DNA of 64,000 nucleotides from contig NZ_SMBX01000007.1 of NCBI RefSeq assembly GCF_004342005.1, forward strand, positions 1 to 64,000, in the 5' to 3' direction. Positions 17,663-26,860 of the stretch are shown piece by piece. The notes beneath the pieces are model-generated. The model did no database searches. It saw nothing but the letters and a program-made list of their open reading frames with translations, and had not been told where the DNA came from. Numbering within the stretch: the first letter of the stretch is position 1; every line of letters begins with the position of its first letter. This DNA comes from Paracandidimonas soli (lineage in GTDB: Bacteria > Pseudomonadota > Gammaproteobacteria > Burkholderiales > Burkholderiaceae_B). A program made the position numbers and the translations under genes.

Positions 17663-17832
17663 GATCCCTGCCCTGCCGCGACTGCGGTAAATGGTTCACG
17701 TCATTATAGCCAAGCCCCGCCGGGCGCTTTCCTGCGTTTTCACAAACCTGAAATAATTACGCCATAACATGGCGGCATATCGCCCGGCCTTTGCGTCGGT
17801 TTCCCGTTTATTCGTTTATCATTACGCGCGCT

Positions 17833-18540
17833 ATGAGTACAACCATTCTTGTCATCGAAGACGAGCCCGCCATCCAGGAGCTGATTTCCGTCAACCTGAC
17901 GTTTGCCGGACACAAGGTACTGCGGGCCTTCGATGCCGAGCAGGCCCAGACGCTGATCCGCGCCGAACTGCCGGACCTCATCCTGCTGGACTGGATGCTG
18001 CCCGGCGCATCCGGCATCACCCTGGCCCGCAAGCTGCGCTCCGAAGAACGCACCCGCCAGGTGCCCATCATCATGCTGACGGCCAAGGGCGCCGAGGACG
18101 ACAAGATCGAAGGCCTGGAAGCCGGCGCCGACGATTACATTACCAAGCCCTTCTCGCCCAAGGAGCTGATCGCCCGCATCAAGGCCGTGCTGCGCAGGCG
18201 CGCGCCGCAGTTGACGGACGACGTCATCCAGATCGACTCGCTCAAGCTGGATCCGGTCACGCACCGCGTGACCAGCAACGACATGACCCTGACGCTGGGG
18301 CCGACGGAGTTCCGCCTGCTGCATTTCTTCATGACCCATACCGAGCGCGTGTTTTCGCGCGCGCAACTGCTGGACCAGGTCTGGGGCGACCATGTGTTCG
18401 TGGAAGAACGCACCGTGGACGTGCACATTCGCCGCCTGCGCAAGGCGCTGGAGCCCGGCAAGCACGAAAACCACATCGAAACCGTGCGCGGGGCCGGCTA
18501 CAGGTTTACCGCCACTCCGGCCTGCAGCTCCAATACCTGA
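17833..18540 (+). CDS. phoB: Phosphate regulon response regulator PhoB
   Basis: The 235-residue OmpR-family regulator has a receiver domain (phospho-acceptor D53 in LILLDWMLPG, conserved K in ITKPFSPKEL) and a C-terminal winged helix ending TVRGAGYRF. It activates phosphate-starvation genes when phosphorylated by PhoR. The ATG at 17833 starts the classical MSTTILVIEDEP; an upstream in-frame start adds only non-homologous residues. phoR follows 51 bases downstream. Confidence 0.92.
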   Translation: MSTTILVIEDEPAIQELISVNLTFAGHKVLRAFDAEQAQTLIRAELPDLILLDWMLPGASGITLARKLRSEERTRQVPIIMLTAKGAEDDKIEGLEAGADDYITKPFSPKELIARIKAVLRRRAPQLTDDVIQIDSLKLDPVTHRVTSNDMTLTLGPTEFRLLHFFMTHTERVFSRAQLLDQVWGDHVFVEERTVDVHIRRLRKALEPGKHENHIETVRGAGYRFTATPACSSNT

Positions 18541-18591
18541 CCCCGCCATCACATCCTACTTTCATACGCCTGGAATCCATTCGCATCCACC

Positions 18592-19899
18592 ATGGTAAAG
18601 ACGTTGCTAACAATCGCCCTGTGGGGCTTGCTCGGATGGCTGACGGGCGCATGGCTGGGGGCAAACTCTGGCTGGATCGTCTTTACCTTCGGACTGCTCC
18701 TGATGATCCTGGTCTGCGGCTCGCAGCTGTCCAAGATCACCCGCTGGTCGAAGAACACAAATGACCCGCCCCCGGTTTCCGTGGGGCCGTGGGACAACGT
18801 CCTGGCGCAGATCTATCGCAGCATGCGCCTGCAGCGCCAGGAGATCGAACAGCTGAACCGCCACGTCGACGGCATCATGCTGGCGGCGGAGGCCTTGCCC
18901 GACGGCGCCATCACGCTGGACGAGTCCATGGCTGTCACCTGGTGCAACCAGACGGCCTGCGAGCACATCGGCCTGAACCTGGAGACCGACCGCGACCGCA
19001 GTATTTTCAACATCCTGCGCGCGCCGGAATTCCTGCGCTACGCCAAGCAGAAGGACTGGCACAGCCCGCTGCTGCTGCACCTGAGCAGCGACGGCAAGGA
19101 AAAAAGCCTGCTGATCCAGCTGACTCCCTACGGCGTGGGCCAGTTCCTCATCGTAACGCGCGACGTCACGCAGATGGAAAAGCTGGAAACCACGCGCAAG
19201 GACTTCGTCGCGAACGTGTCGCACGAGATGCGCACGCCGCTGACCGTGCTGGCGGGTTTCCTGGAAACGCTGCGCGACATGCCGCCCGAGTCGCTGACCA
19301 GCGAACAGCGCGAGCGTTACCAGGACATGATGCTGGAGCAGGCGCAGCGCATGCAGGCGCTGGTGGCGGACCTGCTGACGCTGTCCACCCTGGAATCCTC
19401 CCCCTCGGCGCAGGGCAGCCCCGTGCGCCTGGACACGGTGATCAACACCGCGCTGCAGCAGGCCAAGGTCCTGTCGAACGGACAGCACGTCTTCGTGACG
19501 AACATCACCGAAGGCCTGTGCGTTTCCGGTGTGGAAACCGAACTGGCCTCCGCCGTCTCGAACCTTCTGACCAATGCCGTGCGCTACACCCCGAAGGACG
19601 GCACCATCACCGTGAGCTGGTACCTGACGGAAAGCGGCGCCGCCTGCTACTCCGTGCAGGACACCGGCATCGGTATCGCGGCGCAGGACATCCCGCGCCT
19701 GACCGAGCGCTTCTACCGGGTGGACCGCGGCCGCTCGCGCTCGACCGGAGGCACGGGCCTGGGGCTGGCCATTACCCGCCACGTCGCCATGCGCCACGAC
19801 GCCGAATTGCACATCCAGAGCCGCTACGGCGCGGGCAGCCTGTTCTCGCTGGAATTCCCCAAGGCGCGCGTCACCCAGGCGGAAGCGCAGTCCGCCTGA
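18592..19899 (+). CDS. phoR: Phosphate regulon sensor histidine kinase PhoR
   Basis: The 435-residue membrane kinase has two N-terminal transmembrane helices (about 5-22 and 27-45), a PAS domain (about 90-195), a HisKA domain with phospho-acceptor H211 in NVSHEMRTPL, and an HATPase domain ([29 protein letters not shown]). It phosphorylates PhoB in low phosphate, usually under control of the Pst-PhoU system; pst genes are not in this window. Confidence 0.92.
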   Translation: MVKTLLTIALWGLLGWLTGAWLGANSGWIVFTFGLLLMILVCGSQLSKITRWSKNTNDPPPVSVGPWDNVLAQIYRSMRLQRQEIEQLNRHVDGIMLAAEALPDGAITLDESMAVTWCNQTACEHIGLNLETDRDRSIFNILRAPEFLRYAKQKDWHSPLLLHLSSDGKEKSLLIQLTPYGVGQFLIVTRDVTQMEKLETTRKDFVANVSHEMRTPLTVLAGFLETLRDMPPESLTSEQRERYQDMMLEQAQRMQALVADLLTLSTLESSPSAQGSPVRLDTVINTALQQAKVLSNGQHVFVTNITEGLCVSGVETELASAVSNLLTNAVRYTPKDGTITVSWYLTESGAACYSVQDTGIGIAAQDIPRLTERFYRVDRGRSRSTGGTGLGLAITRHVAMRHDAELHIQSRYGAGSLFSLEFPKARVTQAEAQSA

Positions 19900-19936
19900 A
19901 CATCGCTAGATACTCCGGCGCATCCTCCCTGTGCAA

Positions 19937-19962
19937 CGCTCCGGGCCTGCGGACCCGAAGCG
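19937..19962. terminator. Imperfect GC hairpin between convergent phoR and Bug gene
   Basis: CGCTCCGGGCC and GGACCCGAAGCG pair with one mismatch and a bulge across a TGC loop, in the 90-base gap between convergent genes. There is no long T-run. It may stop transcription in both directions. Confidence 0.35.
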
Positions 19963-19989
19963 TCTTCGCCGCGATACTGGAGAGCGAGA

Positions 19990-20958
19990 TCACTGCGGCT
20001 GGATGCCCGCCGTGTCGATCCATCCCTTCCAGCGCTGCACATCCTCGCGCACGAACGCCTGGAACTCATCCACGGCCATGCTTTGCGGCTGCATACCCAG
20101 CTTCTCGTATTGCTCCTTGGTGGCGGGGTCGGCCACGGCTTCCGCAATCAGGGCGTTCATGCGCCGCACGATTTCATCGGGCGTCCCCGCCGGGGCGGAA
20201 ATGCCCAGCCAGCCCTCGACCACGAAGCCCGGGTAGTCTTCGCCCGTGGTCGCCACGTCCGGCCATGCCGGGCTGCGATCCTGGCCCGTCACCGCCACCG
20301 GCTTGAGGTTGCCGCCCGAAATCTGTCCCATGGCCGTCAGATAGTCGACGAAGGCGAAGTCGATCAGGCGTCCGCGCAGATCGGTCAGGATCTGCGTGAT
20401 GTTCTTGTAGGCCGCTCCTTCGATCTTGATGCCCGCATATTCCCTGAACAGGGCGGAAGGCACCTGCGACGACGAGCTGTAGTAGCCGAAGAACACCTTT
20501 CCGGGCGCGGCGGACGCCTTGTCCGCCAGGTCTTTCAATACCTTGACCTCGCTGTCCGGCGAAACCACCGCCACCGTGCCGAACTTGCCGATCAGCCCGA
20601 CGTCCACGAAGTCCTTCTGCGCGTCATACGGCAGGGATTTGTAGAGAAACTGATTGGCCGCCTGCGTGGAGTTGGTGGACAGCAGGAAACTGTAGCCATC
20701 TGGCTTCGCATTGCGCACGGCCGCGGTACCGATGATGCCGCCTGCGCCCGGCTTGTCCTCGACGACCACATTCATGCCATGCTTCTGGTTCAGGTAATGT
20801 GCGAGGGTGCGCGCAGTCAGGTCGGCAGCCCCGCCCGGCGCGGACGGCACGACGATGCTGATCGCCCTTTGCGGCCATTGCTCCTGCTGGGCGAATGCGG
20901 CGGGTCCGGCCAGCGCCAGGCCGAGCAGACATGCGGTCACAGTGTTCTTCGATATCAT
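19990..20958 (-). CDS. Bug/TctC-family periplasmic solute-binding protein
   Basis: The 322-residue protein has a Sec signal peptide (hydrophobic 8-22, cut near AFA-QQ) and the family marks RAISIVVPSAPGGAADLTAR, VVEDKPGAGGIIGTAAV and RNAKPDGYSFLL. Bug proteins bind carboxylates in the periplasm, sometimes with a TctAB permease; none is encoded here. It lies 82 bases downstream of the alpha/beta hydrolase gene on the same strand with a strong AAGGAG ribosome binding site, so the two are probably one operon. Confidence 0.88.
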   Translation of the reverse strand: MISKNTVTACLLGLALAGPAAFAQQEQWPQRAISIVVPSAPGGAADLTARTLAHYLNQKHGMNVVVEDKPGAGGIIGTAAVRNAKPDGYSFLLSTNSTQAANQFLYKSLPYDAQKDFVDVGLIGKFGTVAVVSPDSEVKVLKDLADKASAAPGKVFFGYYSSSSQVPSALFREYAGIKIEGAAYKNITQILTDLRGRLIDFAFVDYLTAMGQISGGNLKPVAVTGQDRSPAWPDVATTGEDYPGFVVEGWLGISAPAGTPDEIVRRMNALIAEAVADPATKEQYEKLGMQPQSMAVDEFQAFVREDVQRWKGWIDTAGIQPQ

Positions 20959-21040
20959 GGTTGTCTCCTTGTCGTATCGATGTCATATGCCGGCTCTGCG
21001 CGAGCCGGCGCCGGCCACGGCAGAGCCGTGCAAGCCTTTG

Positions 21041-21943
21041 CTAAAAACCCTGGCGCCGGTACCAGCGCAGTATTTCCTCCGCGCTCTCGCGCCAGCGCGG
21101 TCCATACATCATGCTGTGCGGCTGCTTCTTCAGCAGCCGGTATTCGAATCCAAAAAAATCGGCCACCGCCTTGTCCTGCCCTTGCGGATGCCGTGCGCTG
21201 TCATCCAGCTCCGCCTCGAAGCAGATCCCGGGACAGGCCACGCCCGCGGGATCCACGGTATAGCGCAGCAGATAGCGCTCATTCAGCATGCCGGGACTGG
21301 CCGGCGTCAGCCTGCGCAGCAAATCGTCGACTGGCGCGGCGTCATCCACGTCCAGGAACCTGCGCCGCACGGCGGCCTCGTCCGGAGGCGGCACCATCCC
21401 GCCAACAGGCACCGCCGGCACCGGGGCCGCGCCCGGCAGGTTGCCCGGCGGCGACGGCGCCAGCAGTACGACCCCACGCACGCAGGCAAGATCCGCGGCC
21501 CCCATGACGGGCAGCGCCCCCATGCTGTGACCCGCCAGCACCAGCGGCCTGTCCAACTGCACGCACACAGCGCGCAGCGCTCGCGCCTGATCCTCGATGC
21601 CCAGCCCGGCGCAAGCCTGCCATGACTCCGCATGCGGCCATTGCCCCGGCAAGTCCACGGCAAAGCAGTCCACGGCGCGCCCGGCAAAGAAATCCAGGTA
21701 GTGGCTGTAGCACCAGGCCCCGTGGTAGCCGCCCGCCACGAACACCAGCCCCGGCGATGCGCCTGTGTCCCTGCCCGTGTACACGCGAGCGTCTTCCACG
21801 CGGCATGCTCGCCTGGCGTCCATCGCCGAAAAATCCAGTCCGTCCGGCAGCGCCCTGTATGGCCTGCCTGTTTCCGAGCCTTGGTGCGTGGTCAACATAT
21901 TCCGCTTCATCCACGAGCCGGATGCAAGCTCATCGAAACACAC
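21041..21943 (-). CDS. Alpha/beta hydrolase
   Basis: The 300-residue hydrolase has the oxyanion-hole segment VFVAGGYHGAWCY, the nucleophile elbow LAGHSMGALP (Ser in GHSMG) and a C-terminal His candidate in KQPHSMMYGP. No signal peptide is seen. The GTG at 21943 has AAGGA 7-8 bases before it; an internal ATG at 21910 is the alternative. Substrate unknown. Operon with the Bug gene downstream suggests it processes an imported ester, amide or lactone under the divergent LysR regulator. Confidence 0.75.
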   Translation of the reverse strand: MCFDELASGSWMKRNMLTTHQGSETGRPYRALPDGLDFSAMDARRACRVEDARVYTGRDTGASPGLVFVAGGYHGAWCYSHYLDFFAGRAVDCFAVDLPGQWPHAESWQACAGLGIEDQARALRAVCVQLDRPLVLAGHSMGALPVMGAADLACVRGVVLLAPSPPGNLPGAAPVPAVPVGGMVPPPDEAAVRRRFLDVDDAAPVDDLLRRLTPASPGMLNERYLLRYTVDPAGVACPGICFEAELDDSARHPQGQDKAVADFFGFEYRLLKKQPHSMMYGPRWRESAEEILRWYRRQGF

Positions 21944-21973
21944 CGTCGCATCCTTTGATATCCGGCATCATAG

Positions 21974-21996
21974 GTTTACCGTTATCATCAGTAAAC
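21974..21996. promoter_or_regulatory. LysR-type operator GTTTAC-N11-GTAAAC
   Basis: A perfect inverted repeat with 6-base arms (21974-21979 and 21991-21996) and an 11-base spacer lies between the divergent hydrolase-Bug operon and the LysR gene. The form and location fit the T-N11-A box of LysR regulators. It is followed by a very AT-rich stretch that probably holds promoters. Confidence 0.6.
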
Positions 21997-22061
21997 TAAA
22001 ATATATCTATATAAAATTAAGAATTTCTTATCGGCTTGCGCCGCAGCCCAGTGGATCCACC

Positions 22062-22937
22062 ATGAACCTGTCCATTCATCATTACCGCTGCTTTCTCTGG
22101 GTGGCAGAAACCGGCAGTTTCCGTGCCGCCGCCGAGCTGGCCTACCGTTCGCAGCCGGCCATATCGCTTGCCATACGGGAAATGGAAGCCCAGCTGGGGC
22201 AGCCTTTGTTCGAGCGCGGCCAACCCGTAACCCTGACACCGTTCGGCAAGTCCTGCCACCAGGGCATCCGCCATTTCGTCATGCATGCCGACGCACTGAC
22301 TGCGCGGCTGGGCGATCTTGCCGGCAGCCGCGTCGGACAGCTCAACATCGCCAGCATCATGTCGTTCGCCACGCACTGGATGCCCACGCTCGTCTCGATC
22401 TTCCGCGAGAATTTTCCTCACGTGCACCTGAATGTCTTCGACGGAAACTCGGAGGAAATGGAGCGCATGCTGCTGTCCGGCCAGATCGAGCTTGCCGTGG
22501 GCAGCCGCGTCAGCGAAGACCGGCGCATCGAAATGCAGCCGTTGCTGGAGGACGCGTTCGGCCTGGTCTGCCATGCGGATCATCCGCTGGCGCAGCGCAA
22601 GTCGCTGACCTGGCGCCAGATCTCGGACCTTCCCATCATCGGTACAGTGGCTCACCGGCAGCTGGAGCGCTCGCCGCAGACGGCCTTCCTTCGAAACCGG
22701 CCGTTCTTCGTCTCCAACATGATTTCCCTGATCGCCATGCTGTCCCGCGACATGGGCGTCACTGTGCTGGCAAGGCTGGGCGTGCCGCCCGACACCGACA
22801 ACCTGGCCTTCGTGCCATTGACGCATCCGCGCCTGAAGCGGACGCTGGGCATCCTCAAGCTGGCCGACGCCACGCTATCGCCCGCCGCCGAGCAGATGCG
22901 ACAGCTGATCCTGGATACCGTGACGCCTTCGGCTTGA
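22062..22937 (+). CDS. LysR-family transcriptional regulator
   Basis: The 291-residue protein has an N-terminal winged helix-turn-helix (FRAAAELAYRSQPAISLAIREMEAQLG, about 20-46, followed by PLFER) and a C-terminal periplasmic-binding-like effector domain. The start is the ATG at 22062, where LysR homology begins (MNLSIHHYRCFLWVAETGSF). It is divergent from the hydrolase-Bug operon with a symmetric operator between them, so it most likely controls that operon and itself. Confidence 0.88.
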   Translation: MNLSIHHYRCFLWVAETGSFRAAAELAYRSQPAISLAIREMEAQLGQPLFERGQPVTLTPFGKSCHQGIRHFVMHADALTARLGDLAGSRVGQLNIASIMSFATHWMPTLVSIFRENFPHVHLNVFDGNSEEMERMLLSGQIELAVGSRVSEDRRIEMQPLLEDAFGLVCHADHPLAQRKSLTWRQISDLPIIGTVAHRQLERSPQTAFLRNRPFFVSNMISLIAMLSRDMGVTVLARLGVPPDTDNLAFVPLTHPRLKRTLGILKLADATLSPAAEQMRQLILDTVTPSA

Positions 22938-22970
22938 GCGCAGCCGCAGTTGCCCGAGCGTCTGCGTGCA

Positions 22971-24209
22971 TCAATGCGACGCGGCCACGATCGGCAGCGT
23001 TTCAAGGTGCCTGTCGATTGCGGCCCGAACGTCTCTATCCATGGGCAGGTGGTTTTTCTCGCTGACCCAACGCTGCATGAAAAGTGCAACGGTTTCCTGC
23101 GCGGTATCCATCACGAGATTGCGTGGCAAGGCAGTCTTGGCGGCCAAGTGTTCCAATTCGTCTACGGTGTAGTCCGAGAATTCCTTGCCACGGCTGAATG
23201 CCAGGGCAGACCTGTCTCCCGGAATATAGGCGATGGTGGAGACGAAATCGTACGCGGGCGACAGTTCGGCATGTTTCCGATCACGATAGACAAGCGACCA
23301 GTTCTTCAGGTGCATGTCGCCGTTGCCGATGAGGACATTGAATGTCGCCCTGCGGATGAATTCGGCGATATCGTCGTCGCCGGACTCGGTTGCGATGACC
23401 CGGGCCAGACTGCGGTAGCTGGCTTTTTCGTACTTGGCCTCAGGGTACACGCCGAACACTTGGGCGAAGTCCTCGATGTGGATTTTCCGGCCGTTGTCCG
23501 TGCGATCAAAGCGCTTGATGATGAATGCTTTGCTGCCCAAGTGGCCGATGCCTTCGGGCAGGTTTTCGATGGACGAAACATCAACCAGATCGATAGCGGG
23601 AACGTCGATGCCCACCATCCTGGCCAATGTCATCATGGAGAACTCGTTCTCAGGCATATGCCTGAAATCCCGGGAGGGCAGCTTGACGATCCAATCCCCG
23701 CCAACGCCCCGGGCGGGGATAGTCAGGCCGCCCGGAGCGTTCGTGACGGCGGAAAACTTCAACTGCACCCCGGCCAGCGAAAACCGCAAAGCATGCTCAA
23801 CGGCGGTCGGCGCGGCATCGTCGCCCCCAGGCTCCGCGCGGGATCTCTCCGGCCATGCCGGGTCGTCTTCGGCGGTCACGGTGACGGCGCCGGGCAGATC
23901 CTGACCCAGCGCCCGCAGCAGAAAGAATTCCCGTTCCGGGTGTACTCCCGCCATGCCGGCCAGATACTGCCGCAAATACCCTTCCGGCAGCAGATTGGAA
24001 AAGAAGGGCATGAGTTTGATGCGGTATGGCTTGAAGTCCGTCAGCAACTGGCCGAACGTATCCTTGAAGCTCAGGCTCAGGGTCGATCTGTTCGGATCAT
24101 TGATATGGGCTTCGTTGAATGCGAATAGCGTGCGTTCGCCCCCGACATGGGTGAGAGTGCCGATGGGTTCGTCGTAGAGTCGGACTGCCAGGGTGGAAAC
24201 GTCCGCCAT
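22971..24209 (-). CDS. hipA: HipA-family serine/threonine kinase toxin
   Basis: The 412-residue protein has the N-terminal HipA couple domain and the kinase core. The catalytic loop GNGDMHLKN (D298), the metal-binding D321 in SPAYDFV and a SLAGVQLKFS segment near the usual autophosphorylation loop are visible. HipA kinases phosphorylate targets such as glutamyl-tRNA synthetase and cause persistence. The start overlaps the antitoxin stop by one base (TAATG), with GAGGA upstream. Confidence 0.9.
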   Translation of the reverse strand: MADVSTLAVRLYDEPIGTLTHVGGERTLFAFNEAHINDPNRSTLSLSFKDTFGQLLTDFKPYRIKLMPFFSNLLPEGYLRQYLAGMAGVHPEREFFLLRALGQDLPGAVTVTAEDDPAWPERSRAEPGGDDAAPTAVEHALRFSLAGVQLKFSAVTNAPGGLTIPARGVGGDWIVKLPSRDFRHMPENEFSMMTLARMVGIDVPAIDLVDVSSIENLPEGIGHLGSKAFIIKRFDRTDNGRKIHIEDFAQVFGVYPEAKYEKASYRSLARVIATESGDDDIAEFIRRATFNVLIGNGDMHLKNWSLVYRDRKHAELSPAYDFVSTIAYIPGDRSALAFSRGKEFSDYTVDELEHLAAKTALPRNLVMDTAQETVALFMQRWVSEKNHLPMDRDVRAAIDRHLETLPIVAASH

Positions 24210-24523
24210 TATTGATCGTCCTCATCCAGAGTGTAGGCGGGCCGGGCTTCGCCAGGCGGTTCTCGCGAGGACTCCGACACAGCTTGACGCGCAATGGACC
24301 GTACGGCGGACATCGCCTTGCGCGGCACAAGCGCCACTTCCAGATCCAGGGCGTTGGCGATGGCGGCCAAGCTGGAAAGCCGCAGGTCCACCTGATTGCT
24401 TTCGATCCTGGAAATATGCGCCTGCGGCACGCCGGCCAATTTGCCAAGCTCGCGTTGGCTCAGGTTCTTGGCAATGCGTGCTTCTCGCAAACGATCGGAA
24501 AGGTGTTCGAAGTCATAGCCCAT
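24209..24523 (-). CDS. hipB: HipB-family antitoxin
   Basis: The 104-residue protein has an XRE helix-turn-helix (NLSQRELGKLAGVPQAHISRIESNQ) and a disordered acidic C-terminus (YTLDEDDQ), as HipB antitoxins do. It represses its operon and inhibits HipA. The ATG at 24523 (MGYDFEHL) is preferred; a TTG four codons upstream is in frame. Toxin and antitoxin genes overlap by one base. Confidence 0.88.
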   Translation of the reverse strand: MGYDFEHLSDRLREARIAKNLSQRELGKLAGVPQAHISRIESNQVDLRLSSLAAIANALDLEVALVPRKAMSAVRSIARQAVSESSREPPGEARPAYTLDEDDQ

Positions 24524-24524
24524 A

Positions 24525-24577
24525 GTGATATGCAATTAAACATCACAATACAACTATGATATATAAAAACACATCAC
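24525..24577. promoter_or_regulatory. Candidate HipB operator region with GTGAT/ATCAC repeats
   Basis: GTGAT (24525-24529) is mirrored by ATCAC at 24542-24546, and ATCAC is repeated at 24573-24577 in an AT-rich stretch directly upstream of hipB. Repeated half-sites in this place suggest autoregulation. The motif does not match the known Escherichia coli hip operator, so this is inference. Confidence 0.35.
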
Positions 24578-24596
24578 TTTAACAAGCGAATAAAAC

Positions 24597-26849
24597 TCAC
24601 GCTTCCCGCGCGACTTCCACCAGGCAGCTCATGGCGTTGGGGCCCTGCGTCAGGCTGGACGTACCGATATCCAGCGTAAGCACGTTGGCGGTGCCGGCGC
24701 GTTCCACATTGCGGCTTTCATCGAGGTCGAACCAGGCGCCGGTCGACATCATCACCACGCCCGGCAGCATGCTCTCGTCGATGCTCAGTCCGGCGAGGCA
24801 GGCGCCGCGATCATTGAAAATACGCACCACATCGCCATTCGACAGGCCGCGGCGGCGCGCATCGTCCGGGTGCATGTGCATGGCCTCGTGCCCGTTGACC
24901 TTGTTGGCTTGCGCCATGGGCGCGGGATCCATCTGGCTGTGCAGCCTGTCCCTGGGCTGGACCGAAATCAGGTGCAGCGGGAAGCGCTCGGCCTGGCTGG
25001 AGCCCAGCCATTCCCTGGGCGGTATCCATTTCGGATGACCGCCGAAATCGTCCAGCTTCATGGCCTCGATCGTCTTGCTGCCGACCTCTATCCTGCCGCT
25101 GGGCGTTCTCAGCGGATTCTTCTGCGGATCGTCCCTGAAGGATTCGAACAGAATGAAATCTTTGGCGGGCGACGGCAGGCGCACATGGCCTTCTTCCCAG
25201 AACTGCTCGAACGGCGGCAGATCGATGCCGGCTTTCGCGTGCTCATCGAGCAGCGTCGCATATATGTGCCGTATCCACTCCATCTCGTCCTTGTTCTCGG
25301 TGTACGCCTCCCGGTAGCCCAGGCGCTCGGCAAGATCGCTGAACACATCCCAGTCACTCCTGGCATGGCCCACGCTGTCGATCGCCTTGTGCATGGCGAG
25401 AATGTAGCGGTCGCGGGAGGATCCGCCGATATCGTTCCGTTCCAGCGAGGTCGTGATCGGCAACACGATATCGGCATGCCTGGCCGTGGCGGTCCACCAT
25501 ATGTCCTGCACGATGATCGTGCGCGGCTTGCTGCGCCAGGCTTCGAGAAAGCCCGTCAGCTGCTGGTGGTGGTGGAAGGGATTGCCGCCCGCCCAGTGGA
25601 TCAGGTGCACGTCCGGATACGTGCAGTGCTTCCCATCGAAAAAGTATTCCTGTCCCGGACGCTTCAGCATTTCGGTGATCCGCGCAACGGGTATCGCGAG
25701 ATTGGCGGGATTCTTCCCCACCTCCATCGCCGGCCCCGGCGTGGCGATGCGCGGATTGCCCACGCCGTTCATCGAGCCGTGCCCGAAGCCGAAGCCGCCG
25801 CCCGGCAGGCCGATCTGACCCAGCATGGCCGACAGGGCGATCATCATCCAGTACGGTTGCTCTCCATTCTGCGCCCTCTGCACGGCAAAGGAGCAGGTCA
25901 TGAAGCTCCTGGCGCCGCGCAGCGCGGCGGCCAGTTCGGCGATTTTCCCGGCGGGGACGCCGGTAATCTTCTCCGCCCATTCGGGCGTCTTCGGCACACC
26001 GTCCTCGACTCCCGTGAAGTAGTCGCGCAGCCCTTCGTAGCCCACGCAATACTTGTCCAGGAACGCCTTGTCGACCGCGCCCAGCCTGTCCAGCTCATAG
26101 GCCAGCGCCAGCATCAAGGCCACGTCGGTGTTCGGACGGATGGGAATCCACTCGGCCTGGAGGAACTCCGGGCAGTCCGAACGGGTCGGGCTGATGTTGA
26201 AGACCCTGGCCTTGCCCTGGGCCAGCTTCCTGAGCCAGTGGGCTTGCGTGTGCTCGGCCGCGCCTCCCGAAGACACCTGGCCGTTCTTGAGCGCCAGGCC
26301 GCCGAAGGCGACGAACACCTCGGCATGCTCGATGATGCTCGGCCATGCGGTGACGCGCCCCGTCAAGGGCGTATAGGTACCTATGACGTAAGGCAGCAGG
26401 AACTGCGCGCTGCCCCAGCTGTAGTTGCCCTGCTGGTCTACGCCGCCCCCGCCCTTGAAATAGAAGCGCCGGATCAGCGAACGCGCATGGTGCAGGCGGC
26501 CGGCGGACGACCAGCCGTAGGACCCGCAGAACAATCCCTCAGGCCCATATTCGCTTCTGGCCTGCCGGATTTCCTCCGCGACCAGATCCAGGGCGACATC
26601 CCAGTCCACTTCGACGAAGCTGTCCCTGCCCCGCTCGGCTCCGGTGAATTTGTCGCGGTTTTCAAGCCACGATTTCCTGATGGCGGGCTTGCTTATCCTT
26701 TTATCCGAATACACCATGTGCGGTATGCCATGGATGATCGGAGAAGGATCGGGATCATCCGGGAAGGGCTCGCAGGACACGAGCCTGCCCCCCTCCACGA
26801 CGGCCGTGAAGGCCCCCCAATGCGCCAATTGAGGATAACGCTGCACCAT
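24597..26849 (-). CDS. Molybdopterin-dependent oxidoreductase of the DMSO/biotin-sulfoxide reductase family
   Basis: The 750-residue protein belongs to the molybdopterin family without an N-terminal iron-sulfur cluster (no CxxC near the start). It keeps the YGW active-site motif (111-113) and NYSWGSAQ, whose Ser144 sits where DMSO and biotin sulfoxide reductases place the serine ligand of molybdenum. The C-terminal molydop-binding domain (HMHPDDARRRGLSNGDVVRI) is intact. No twin-arginine signal is seen, so a cytoplasmic BisC-like enzyme is likely. Relatives reduce S- or N-oxides. It starts 11 bases after the Bug gene, forming a two-gene operon. Confidence 0.85.
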   Translation of the reverse strand: MVQRYPQLAHWGAFTAVVEGGRLVSCEPFPDDPDPSPIIHGIPHMVYSDKRISKPAIRKSWLENRDKFTGAERGRDSFVEVDWDVALDLVAEEIRQARSEYGPEGLFCGSYGWSSAGRLHHARSLIRRFYFKGGGGVDQQGNYSWGSAQFLLPYVIGTYTPLTGRVTAWPSIIEHAEVFVAFGGLALKNGQVSSGGAAEHTQAHWLRKLAQGKARVFNISPTRSDCPEFLQAEWIPIRPNTDVALMLALAYELDRLGAVDKAFLDKYCVGYEGLRDYFTGVEDGVPKTPEWAEKITGVPAGKIAELAAALRGARSFMTCSFAVQRAQNGEQPYWMMIALSAMLGQIGLPGGGFGFGHGSMNGVGNPRIATPGPAMEVGKNPANLAIPVARITEMLKRPGQEYFFDGKHCTYPDVHLIHWAGGNPFHHHQQLTGFLEAWRSKPRTIIVQDIWWTATARHADIVLPITTSLERNDIGGSSRDRYILAMHKAIDSVGHARSDWDVFSDLAERLGYREAYTENKDEMEWIRHIYATLLDEHAKAGIDLPPFEQFWEEGHVRLPSPAKDFILFESFRDDPQKNPLRTPSGRIEVGSKTIEAMKLDDFGGHPKWIPPREWLGSSQAERFPLHLISVQPRDRLHSQMDPAPMAQANKVNGHEAMHMHPDDARRRGLSNGDVVRIFNDRGACLAGLSIDESMLPGVVMMSTGAWFDLDESRNVERAGTANVLTLDIGTSSLTQGPNAMSCLVEVAREA

Positions 26850-26860
26850 TTCGGCCTACC

